From Candidatus Pelagibacter sp. TMED153 (GTDB lineage: Bacteria > Pseudomonadota > Alphaproteobacteria > Pelagibacterales > Pelagibacteraceae): a stretch of 13,640 nucleotides of DNA. The notes beneath the pieces were generated by a model, which made no database searches, was not told the origin of the DNA, and was given only the letters and a program-made list of their open reading frames with translations. This document shows, one piece after another, positions 1 to 4,709 of the stretch (its first letter is position 1; every line of letters starts with the position of its first letter). The position numbers and the translations under genes were made by a program. The DNA lies in assembly GCA_002169935.2 (NCBI GenBank), contig NHHC02000030.1, positions 1 to 13,640 on the forward strand, given 5' to 3'.

Positions 1-58
1 ATCGCACTTACGACACATACCTTTTCAGGGTACTGCTCTACTACTGAGCTACAAGGCC
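1..58 (-). tRNA. tRNA-Phe (anticodon GAA), 3' part cut by window edge
   Basis: The reverse complement from 58 folds as a tRNA 5' part: acceptor strand GGCCTTG (58-52), T8-A9, D stem GCTC/GAGC with the seven-base loop AGTAGTA, and anticodon stem GTACC/GGTAT closing the loop CTGAAAA, so the anticodon is GAA (26-24). The variable loop GTGTC is the one usual for bacterial tRNA-Phe. The T stem begins GTAAG and the T loop TGCGA, then the window ends at tRNA position 59, so the acceptor 3' strand and CCA state cannot be seen. Two oddities: the base at 18 aligns as A, and position 55 is G instead of T. The first base, G58, is also the G of the infA TAG stop. Identity is firm from anticodon and variable loop; function as a normal tRNA is inferred. 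Confidence 0.9.
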
Positions 59-273
59 TAAAATCTAAAAGTTATTCTACCTTTAGTTAAATCATATGGT
101 GTCATTTCAACCATTACATTATCACCGGCTAGCACTCTTATTCTATTCTTTCTTAATTTTCCAGCTGTGTGAGCTAAAATTTCATGATTGTTCTCAAGTT
201 TTACTCTAAACATAGCGTTAGGTAATAATTCTGTTACCTTCCCTTTAAATTCTAAAGTTTCTTGTTTTGCCAA
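58..273 (-). CDS. infA: Translation initiation factor IF-1
   Basis: A 71-residue protein of the usual IF-1 length, made of a single S1-like OB fold. It binds the A site of the 30S subunit and works with IF-2 and IF-3 during initiation. The family pattern is clear: a start like MAKQE, the segment [20 protein letters not shown] (18-37), then [19 protein letters not shown] and a [12 protein letters not shown] end. The start codon is TTG (273-271), chosen because it gives the conserved MAK start and lies 7 nt after an AAGGA ribosome binding site. The stop TAG (60-58) shares its G with the first base of the downstream tRNA-Phe. The upstream 34-codon ORF ends directly before the TTG. It is the last protein gene of the murA-side cluster. 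Confidence 0.97.
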   Translation of the reverse strand: MAKQETLEFKGKVTELLPNAMFRVKLENNHEILAHTAGKLRKNRIRVLAGDNVMVEMTPYDLTKGRITFRF

Positions 274-378
274 TTAAAAATCCTTTTTTAAATATTTTGC
301 TAGATTTATAACTAAAGAGGCTGATCTTTCAATGTCTATTTTTATAATTTTTCTGTCTACATCTAAATATAGTGGCAT
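274..378 (-). CDS. Possible 34-residue protein between DUF2948 gene and infA
   Basis: An ATG (378-376) overlaps the TAA of the DUF2948 gene in the arrangement TAATG and opens 34 codons ending in TAA at 276-274, directly before the TTG of infA. The product begins MPLYLDVDRKIIKIDIERSA and ends LAKYLKKDF, with alternating charged and hydrophobic residues that look coding. It fills the only sizeable hole between these genes in a region where genes normally touch. No ribosome binding site is visible, so it would depend on coupling to the upstream gene. In many alphaproteobacteria hisD and a UPF0262 gene stand between DUF2948 and infA. A faint resemblance of the IDIER part to the C-terminal part of UPF0262 may mean a remnant, but this is weak inference. 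It could also be a chance ORF. Confidence 0.45.
   Translation of the reverse strand: MPLYLDVDRKIIKIDIERSASLVINLAKYLKKDF
281..285 (-). promoter_or_regulatory. Ribosome binding site of infA
   Basis: AAGGA on the minus strand, 7 nt before the TTG start at 273. It decides the non-ATG start and lies inside the last codons of the 34-codon upstream ORF, so ribosomes finishing that ORF would melt and then cover this site. Confidence 0.65.
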
Positions 379-821
379 TATAAAACTTTGTGTTTTGGCT
401 TATTTTTTGTATCCCACGGTTCTCCTTGATCGTCTAGAGCAACTTCAATCACTTCCGCAATTACTCTAATAACCGAGTCACCAGAAAATATTAATTTCAT
501 CTCATAGTTTTTGTCAGGCATCAAATTACTCTCAATTGCAAGAAAGTCTAAAAACTTATCTTTACTTTTCTGACTAATATTTTTCACATTAACCTCTATA
601 ACATTATCAAATTTTAGAATTGTTCTAATTCTTTTATTTTTTCTAAAAACTCCTTTTTCAACATCCTCCCACATAAATCTGTTAAGTTGCATTAAAAAAA
701 TTTTATTCTTTTTTAAACTCGCTATATCAGTTGTACTTACTATTGAGTCTTGAAGATGAGCTGAAATAACTTTTAAATCTTCATCCGTTCTAGCTATAAG
801 TTTTAAATTTTTAGCTTCCAC
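378..821 (-). CDS. DUF2948 family protein
   Basis: A 147-residue soluble protein matching, from memory, the alphaproteobacterial DUF2948 family: an opening of the type LKLIARTDEDLKVISAHLQD, a central LMQLNRFMWED (residues about 44-54), a middle stretch of the type RIRTILKFDNV, and a tail with EVALDDQGEPWDTKNKP. No biochemical role is established for the family; its position next to murA is widely kept in this class. The start is GTG (821-819), one base after the murA stop; no in-frame ATG exists before the central MQLNRF segment, so GTG is needed to keep the conserved N-terminus. It shares one base with the following 34-codon ORF. No catalytic motif can be named. Confidence 0.85.
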   Translation of the reverse strand: MEAKNLKLIARTDEDLKVISAHLQDSIVSTTDIASLKKNKIFLMQLNRFMWEDVEKGVFRKNKRIRTILKFDNVIEVNVKNISQKSKDKFLDFLAIESNLMPDKNYEMKLIFSGDSVIRVIAEVIEVALDDQGEPWDTKNKPKHKVL

Positions 822-822
822 T

Positions 823-2079
823 TTAAATTCTTTTAATATGTGCTTTACAATTTTTCAATTTTTTTTCTAAAAGCTCATAACCTCTGTCAAGATGATATAT
901 TCTATTTATAATTGTTCTATTATCAGCAACTAAACCTGCTAAAACTAGACTTACTGATGCTCTTAAATCTGTTGCCATTACTTCTGCCCCGGTTAACTTT
1001 GTAGGACCATTAATAATTGCTGTCTTATTTTTTATCTCTATGTTGGCTCCCATTCGCTTTAATTCTGGTACATGCATAAATCTATTTTCAAAAATACTCT
1101 CTTTAATTCTTGAAATCCCTTTAGCTTTAGTCATTAAAACCATTAGTTGTGCCTGTAAATCAGTTGGAAATCCTGGGTATGGTTTCGTTGCAATATTTAT
1201 TTTTTTGATGTTTTTACTTTTAAAAACTTCAATAGTAGTTTTTTGAGTTTTTAAATTTACTCCCATCTTTTTCAAAACTTTTAACTCGCTCTGAATTATT
1301 TTTGGGTCTATTCTATTAAATATAATTTTTTTACCTACTAAAGCTGCTGCTATCATGTAAGTACCTAGTTCAATTCTATCAAAAATGACTTCGTGAGCTA
1401 CATTTTTCTTAACTTGTTTACATCCGGTAATAAAAATTTTTCGTCCGACAATTTTAATTCTACCGCCTAGTGTATTTAAAAATTTGATAAGGTCTTTAAT
1501 CTCAGGTTCTATTGCACAATTATTAAGAATTGTTTTTCCATTAGCATTAAATGCTGCTAAAAGAGCGTTTTCAGTAGCTCCAACTGAGATGCTAGGAAAA
1601 AATATATTTGTTCCCTTTAATCCATTTTTTGCTTCAGCAATTATGTATCCATTTTTTATTTTAATTTTTGCTCCCAACTTTTTTAAAGCGAAAAGGTGTA
1701 AATTAACTGGCCTGGTTCCAATTGCACATCCTCCAGGAAGTGAAATTTTTGCCTTCTTATATTTTGACAAAAGCGGTCCTAATACTAATACTCCAGCTCG
1801 CATAGTTTTTACTAATTTATAAGGAGCCAATGTCTTAATATTCTTGTTTATATTGTTTATTTCAATTTTATTTTTATTTTTTAGAATATTCGTTTTTAAT
1901 CCTATAAATTTTAAAAGCTCTACCATTGTAAATATATCTCTAACTAAAGGTATATTAGTCAATTTTACCTGATCAGATAAAATGGTTGCTGCCAAAATTG
2001 GTAAAGTAGCATTTTTAGATCCTGAAATTGAAATTTTTCCAGTTAATTCTTTTTTTCCGTTGATCAATAATTTTTGCAT
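823..2079 (-). CDS. murA: UDP-N-acetylglucosamine 1-carboxyvinyltransferase
   Basis: MurA transfers enolpyruvate from phosphoenolpyruvate to UDP-GlcNAc, the first committed step of peptidoglycan synthesis, in the cytoplasm. The 418-residue length is typical for this two-domain inside-out barrel enzyme. Visible family residues are the N-terminal GSKNATLPILAA with K22-N23, R94 in KTMRAG, the loop LPGGCAIGTRP with catalytic Cys118, the segment YPGFPTDLQAQ with Asp307 as the likely catalytic acid, and DLRAS (371-375) near the end. Cys in the loop, not Asp, is the form normally alkylated by fosfomycin. The ATG at 2079 lies 8 nt after the dcd stop without a clear ribosome binding site. It is followed after one base by the DUF2948 gene. 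Confidence 0.98.
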   Translation of the reverse strand: MQKLLINGKKELTGKISISGSKNATLPILAATILSDQVKLTNIPLVRDIFTMVELLKFIGLKTNILKNKNKIEINNINKNIKTLAPYKLVKTMRAGVLVLGPLLSKYKKAKISLPGGCAIGTRPVNLHLFALKKLGAKIKIKNGYIIAEAKNGLKGTNIFFPSISVGATENALLAAFNANGKTILNNCAIEPEIKDLIKFLNTLGGRIKIVGRKIFITGCKQVKKNVAHEVIFDRIELGTYMIAAALVGKKIIFNRIDPKIIQSELKVLKKMGVNLKTQKTTIEVFKSKNIKKINIATKPYPGFPTDLQAQLMVLMTKAKGISRIKESIFENRFMHVPELKRMGANIEIKNKTAIINGPTKLTGAEVMATDLRASVSLVLAGLVADNRTIINRIYHLDRGYELLEKKLKNCKAHIKRI

Positions 2080-2087
2080 TAAAGATT

Positions 2088-2639
2088 TTAAATCTTAGGG
2101 AGAGTAACGCCTTTTTGTTTCATATACTTACCTTTTCTTTTTGCATAAGTGATGCTAGGGCTTTCATTGCCCTTGATAAATACAAATTGTGCGACTCCTT
2201 CATTCGCATAAATTTTTGCTGGTAAAGGAGTGGTGTTCGAGAATTCTAATGTAACATTTCCCTCCCACCCTGGCTCCAGCGGTGTTACGTTTACAATAAT
2301 TCCACATCTGGCGTATGTGGATTTACCTAAACATATAACGAGCACATTTTCCGGGATCTTAAAATATTCTACTGTTCTTGCTAATGCGAAAGAATTAGGT
2401 GGTATTATGCACTCTTTCCCAATTTTAGTCACAAAACTCTCTTTTTTAAAAACTTTTGGATCTACAATGCCAGAATTTACATTAGTGAATATCTTAAATT
2501 CATTAGAGACTCTTGCATCATAACCATAAGATGAAAGACCAAAAGAAATTTTTCCTTTTCTAATTTGTTTATTAACAAAGGGTTTGATCATTCCTTTTTG
2601 AGCTGCTTTTTTAATCCATTTATCTGATAGTACCGTCAT
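2088..2639 (-). CDS. dcd: dCTP deaminase
   Basis: A 183-residue trimeric-dUTPase-fold enzyme that deaminates dCTP to dUTP and so feeds dTTP synthesis. Family markers are [11 protein letters not shown] (34-44), [10 protein letters not shown] (105-114) with the substrate-binding Arg111, and [16 protein letters not shown] (120-135) with Glu132 aligned to the catalytic glutamate of E. coli Dcd. The C-terminus [12 protein letters not shown] is the nucleotide-covering tail of the family, in the form usual for alphaproteobacteria. It could make only dUTP (dcd type) or also hydrolyse it (bifunctional type); the sequence alone does not settle this, but the length and tail fit the monofunctional enzyme. 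The start ATG has only a weak purine-rich upstream stretch and lies inside the end of a possible 41-codon ORF. Confidence 0.96.
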   Translation of the reverse strand: MTVLSDKWIKKAAQKGMIKPFVNKQIRKGKISFGLSSYGYDARVSNEFKIFTNVNSGIVDPKVFKKESFVTKIGKECIIPPNSFALARTVEYFKIPENVLVICLGKSTYARCGIIVNVTPLEPGWEGNVTLEFSNTTPLPAKIYANEGVAQFVFIKGNESPSITYAKRKGKYMKQKGVTLPKI

Positions 2640-2745
2640 ATTTCTTTTTAATTTTAATTTTAAATTTCTTTCTTTTTTTTAAATTTTTTTTTAATGAATT
2701 TTCACGAACTTTAAATAAAAAATCTTTTTTACCAAAAGATCTCAT
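2620..2745 (-). CDS. Possible 41-residue very basic protein
   Basis: An ATG at 2745-2743, 7 nt after the stop of the upstream 64-residue gene, opens 41 codons ending in TAA at 2622-2620, with the last 20 bases overlapping the dcd start in another frame. The product begins [20 protein letters not shown] and continues [16 protein letters not shown]. It is dominated by lysine and would be expected to bind RNA or be an intrinsically disordered tail. The segment [12 protein letters not shown] resembles the LRANLKRRKAQ pattern that I recall in small alphaproteobacterial proteins near murA, which is the main reason to call it. No ribosome binding site is seen, and the A-rich bias here can imitate Lys/Asn coding, so it may be spurious. 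Confidence 0.45.
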   Translation of the reverse strand: MRSFGKKDFLFKVRENSLKKNLKKRKKFKIKIKKKYDGTIR

Positions 2746-2752
2746 ATTAAAA

Positions 2753-2947
2753 TTAATTTTTATCTGGGTTTGTTAGATCTTCTAACGTAATAGGTGTTTC
2801 TATATCGTGCATTTGCTTTTCTTGTGACGATTTAGAGTTGTTGCTAGATTTCTTTGCTCTTCTTTGTTCAATTCGTGCTTTACGCTTAGCTTCTTTCTTC
2901 ATCGCTTTATCGCCTCGTGTAGATTTATAATCGTAGTGAATTCCCAT
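2753..2947 (-). CDS. Small basic hypothetical protein
   Basis: A 64-residue protein not assigned to a named family. It begins MGIHYDYKSTRGDKAMKKEA, continues as a highly charged, probably helical stretch rich in Lys/Arg/Glu (about 14-34), then a Ser/Asn/Lys linker, and ends in an acidic tail PITLEDLTNPDKN. There is no signal peptide or membrane segment. The start is well supported by a canonical AAGGAG 8 nt upstream, one of the best ribosome binding sites in the window, which argues that it is truly translated. It sits between a small membrane protein gene (15-16 nt spacer) and a possible 41-codon ORF (7 nt). An RNA- or ribosome-associated role would fit the composition but is a guess. Confidence 0.75.
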   Translation of the reverse strand: MGIHYDYKSTRGDKAMKKEAKRKARIEQRRAKKSSNNSKSSQEKQMHDIETPITLEDLTNPDKN

Positions 2948-2955
2948 ATTAAGCG

Positions 2956-2961
2956 CTCCTT
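2956..2961 (-). promoter_or_regulatory. Ribosome binding site of the 64-residue gene
   Basis: AAGGAG on the minus strand with 8 nt to the ATG at 2947. A full-strength Shine-Dalgarno is rare in this window, where most starts depend on coupling, so it both fixes the start and supports the gene. Confidence 0.7.
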
Positions 2962-2963
2962 CA

Positions 2964-3152
2964 TTAGATCTTATTTTTACTTCTTGAATAAGCTTTATGC
3001 AAGTATCTTGATCTCATTAACTTAATAATTATAAACAATAAGGACAAAATTACGGCAACTATTACATCTTGAAAAGGCGTAGCTTCTGGAAAACCAAAAT
3101 TCCATAATATTACTAAGATCAACCAGATCAACCAATTTAATTTTTCAACCAT
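2964..3152 (-). CDS. Small two-helix membrane protein
   Basis: A 62-residue protein from the ATG at 3152. Two hydrophobic segments are visible: about residues 6-18 (LNWLIWLILVILWNFG) and about 28-42 (VIVAVILSLLFIIIKLM), separated by a short polar loop with FPEATPFQD, and followed by a basic tail (RSRYLHKAYSRSKNKI) that should lie in the cytoplasm. The chosen ATG overlaps the stop of the VTT-domain gene by 8 nt (ATGGTTGA), the usual coupling in this window. An in-frame start 36 bases further upstream (3188) would add 12 basic residues and a 44-nt overlap and is less likely. No family is recognised; co-translation with the upstream membrane protein suggests a partner, which is inference. Confidence 0.7.
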   Translation of the reverse strand: MVEKLNWLIWLILVILWNFGFPEATPFQDVIVAVILSLLFIIIKLMRSRYLHKAYSRSKNKI

Positions 3153-3897
3153 TAGTATTATTCTCTTTCTGGTTATCAATTTTATCATCGAAAAATTTTT
3201 TCTTAATTGCGACAGAAATTAAAATTAAAATTAAAAATAATATTAAAGGTAAATAGATTTCTTTGCTTGAAATAAATTCTAATAGATTAAAATCATTTGA
3301 TTTTTGTATATAATCATTAAGACCTGATCCAATTGTGTTCCAAATAAAAAATTGAGGAATAAAACCTAATAAACTGGAAAAGAAATAATTTATCTTACTC
3401 ATATTAAATATTACAGGCAAAATATTTTGAATTGGAAATGGAAATCCTAATCCTCCTGCGAGTCTAAAAATAAGAAAATAGTAAAACTCATTTTTTCTAA
3501 ATAGATTGATGTATTTTTTTATTCTCTCTTTAAATAAATTATTAACTAATTCTGCAAAAAAGAAAGTGGCTATTATGTATAATCCTAAAGTACCTATAGA
3601 AATAGAAATGACCGACACAAAGGTTCCAAGCCATTTTCCAAATAAAATACCGGAAACAAGTAATATCGGAGAACCAAATCCAAACATCATAACCCAGGCT
3701 ATAGAAAATATGAAAAATAGTAATAAATTTCTGTAAAGATTGTTTCCAATATAATTTTCTAAATCTACTTGAAGTTCTTTATAATATGAAAAATCATTTA
3801 GCCTGCTAATTTCAAAAGCTGAAAAAAAAAAATAAAGAAATGTTAATAAGATCAATAAATAAGAAATACCTAAAAAAATTTTCAATTTTATTCTCAT
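3145..3897 (-). CDS. VTT-domain (TVP38/TMEM64, DedA-like) membrane protein
   Basis: A 250-residue integral membrane protein. Hydrophobic stretches lie at about 7-27, 56-75, 76-115, 138-165, 170-190 and 214-231. The conserved VTT pattern is visible in two parts: FGFGSPILLVSGILFGKWLG (72-91), a re-entrant Gly-rich segment, and FRLAGGLGFPFPIQN (144-158) followed by GFIPQFFIWNTIGSGL (178-193). Members of this superfamily act in lipid scrambling or anionic phospholipid and undecaprenyl-phosphate recycling; DedA proteins proper are linked to envelope homeostasis. The exact substrate cannot be read from the sequence. Its position upstream of dcd-murA makes a link to the envelope attractive but unproven. 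It is the first gene of the minus-strand run and diverges from rpmH across 50 nt. Confidence 0.85.
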   Translation of the reverse strand: MRIKLKIFLGISYLLILLTFLYFFFSAFEISRLNDFSYYKELQVDLENYIGNNLYRNLLLFFIFSIAWVMMFGFGSPILLVSGILFGKWLGTFVSVISISIGTLGLYIIATFFFAELVNNLFKERIKKYINLFRKNEFYYFLIFRLAGGLGFPFPIQNILPVIFNMSKINYFFSSLLGFIPQFFIWNTIGSGLNDYIQKSNDFNLLEFISSKEIYLPLILFLILILISVAIKKKFFDDKIDNQKENNTNG

Positions 3898-3947
3898 AAT
3901 TTATCTGTACAATAGACAACAATTAAAATATATAACTTTAAATATTT
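3898..3947. promoter_or_regulatory. Divergent promoter region, VTT gene / rpmH
   Basis: Fifty bases between two divergent starts, so the promoters of the rpmH run and of the minus-strand run must lie here or inside the neighbouring gene starts. On the plus strand TAGACA (3913-3918) resembles a -35 box, and A+T-rich sequences TATAAC (3931-3936) and TTTAAA (3937-3942) are -10 candidates, but only the second gives a proper spacing (18 nt). If it is used, the rpmH leader would be only a few bases or absent, which agrees with the lack of a ribosome binding site before rpmH. No convincing box pair is seen for the minus strand. The position is sound from layout; the boxes are tentative. Confidence 0.4.
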
Positions 3948-4082
3948 ATGAAAAGAACTTACCAACCAAGCAATCTAGTGAGAAAAAGAAGGCACGGATT
4001 TAGGTCTAGAATGGCTACAAAAGCTGGAAGACAACTTATAGCTAGACGGAGAGCTAAAGGTAGAAAAACAATATCAACCTAG
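3948..4082 (+). CDS. rpmH: 50S ribosomal protein bL34
   Basis: A 44-residue, extremely basic ribosomal protein of the large subunit. It has the full family pattern: [19 protein letters not shown] at the start, then [20 protein letters not shown] and a short tail KTIST. Length and sequence leave no doubt. It is the first gene of the plus-strand run and stands 8 nt before rnpA, the near-universal bacterial order. There is no Shine-Dalgarno sequence before the ATG, so it may be translated from a very short leader. Unlike in many bacteria, dnaA is not next door; the divergent neighbour is the VTT-domain gene. Confidence 0.98.
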   Translation: MKRTYQPSNLVRKRRHGFRSRMATKAGRQLIARRRAKGRKTIST

Positions 4083-4090
4083 TTTTGTAG

Positions 4091-4438
4091 ATGGTTAAGC
4101 TTGAAAGTTTAAAAAGAAGCAGCCAATTTAAAAAAGCATTAAAAGAAAAAAAAGTTTATTCAGAATATTTTTCAATATTTGCTGCAAAAAATTTTTATAA
4201 ACCAAAATATAAAAATAATTTACTCATTAGCTTTGTGATGAAAAAAAAAATCGGTAATGCCGTTAAAAGAAACAAAATCAGAAGAAAATTAAAAGCAATT
4301 GTTCATATATTGCTTAAAAAAAGAGGTGCAATTAGTAGAGATTATACTTATATAGTTTTTGGAAAATCAAATGCTTACACAGAAAAACAAAATACTCTTA
4401 TGCCTGCAATGATTAAATGTTTTAAGAGCATTAAATAG
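4091..4438 (+). CDS. rnpA: Ribonuclease P protein component
   Basis: A 115-residue basic protein that assists the RNase P RNA in cutting the 5' leaders of pre-tRNAs. The RNR signature is clear: KKKIGNAVKRNKIRRKLKA (51-69) with RNKIRR at 60-65, preceded by the hydrophobic strand NLLISFVM. The N-terminal LKRSSQFKKALKEKK matches the family opening. Length is usual. The ATG lies 8 nt after the rpmH stop, and the yidD ATG follows one base after the TAG. RNase P is the enzyme that would also cut the tRNA-Phe precursor at the other end of this window, where the cut falls inside the infA stop codon. Confidence 0.96.
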   Translation: MVKLESLKRSSQFKKALKEKKVYSEYFSIFAAKNFYKPKYKNNLLISFVMKKKIGNAVKRNKIRRKLKAIVHILLKKRGAISRDYTYIVFGKSNAYTEKQNTLMPAMIKCFKSIK

Positions 4439-4439
4439 A

Positions 4440-4709
4440 ATGTCTAAAATAATTATATTCATACATATTTCTATAATAAAATTTTATCAATATTTAATTT
4501 CTCCTCTTTTAGGAAGTAAATGTAGATATCTTCCAACTTGTTCGGAATATTATGTTCAATCACTGAAAATACATGGTTTAATTAGAGGTTCTTATTTAGG
4601 TTTAAAAAGAATATTCAGTTGTCATCCTTTCAAAATTTTAGGAGGAAGTTCTGGATTAGATTTTGTTCCTGAGAAAAAAAAATTAACCAAGGAAAAAACT
4701 CATGGATAA
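4440..4709 (+). CDS. yidD: Membrane protein insertion efficiency factor YidD
   Basis: An 89-residue protein of the YidD family, a small, membrane-associated helper of YidC-dependent insertion. The family features are present: an N-terminal amphipathic/hydrophobic stretch ending IKFYQYLISPLLG (13-25), the Cys-containing segment CRYLPTCSEYYVQSL (28-42), GSYLGLKRIFSCHPF (50-64) and a GGSSGLDFVP end. The three conserved Cys positions are kept. Its last 8 bases overlap the yidC start, so translation of the two is probably coupled. Spacing to rnpA is one base. Confidence 0.95.
   Translation: MSKIIIFIHISIIKFYQYLISPLLGSKCRYLPTCSEYYVQSLKIHGLIRGSYLGLKRIFSCHPFKILGGSSGLDFVPEKKKLTKEKTHG
4689..4694 (+). 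promoter_or_regulatory. Ribosome binding site of yidC
   Basis: AAGGAA with 7 nt to the ATG at 4702, located inside the last codons of yidD. It fixes the yidC start in spite of the overlap. Confidence 0.55.

Noticed and set aside
1484..1822. 112-codon open frame on the plus strand opposite murA
   Set aside because: It lies wholly antisense to conserved murA codons including the catalytic loop, shows no family motif and no ribosome binding site, and is explained by the murA coding constraint.
2230..2523. 97-codon open frame opposite dcd
   Set aside because: Fully antisense to conserved dcd motifs; the translation has no recognisable domain.
2646..2700. A/T-rich homopolymer tract as a terminator or origin element
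   Set aside because: No hairpin precedes the T runs on either strand, and the tract is read as Lys/Ile/Asn codons of the possible 41-codon ORF.
2964..3188. Longer version of the small membrane protein starting at 3188
   Set aside because: It would need a 44-nt overlap with the VTT gene and a basic N-terminal extension; the start at 3152 gives the 8-nt overlap typical of this window.
3213..3245. Short tandem ATTAAA-like repeat
   Set aside because: It lies in the last membrane helix of the VTT protein, where Leu/Ile codons in an A+T-rich genome give such repeats; no sign of a regulatory or mobile function.
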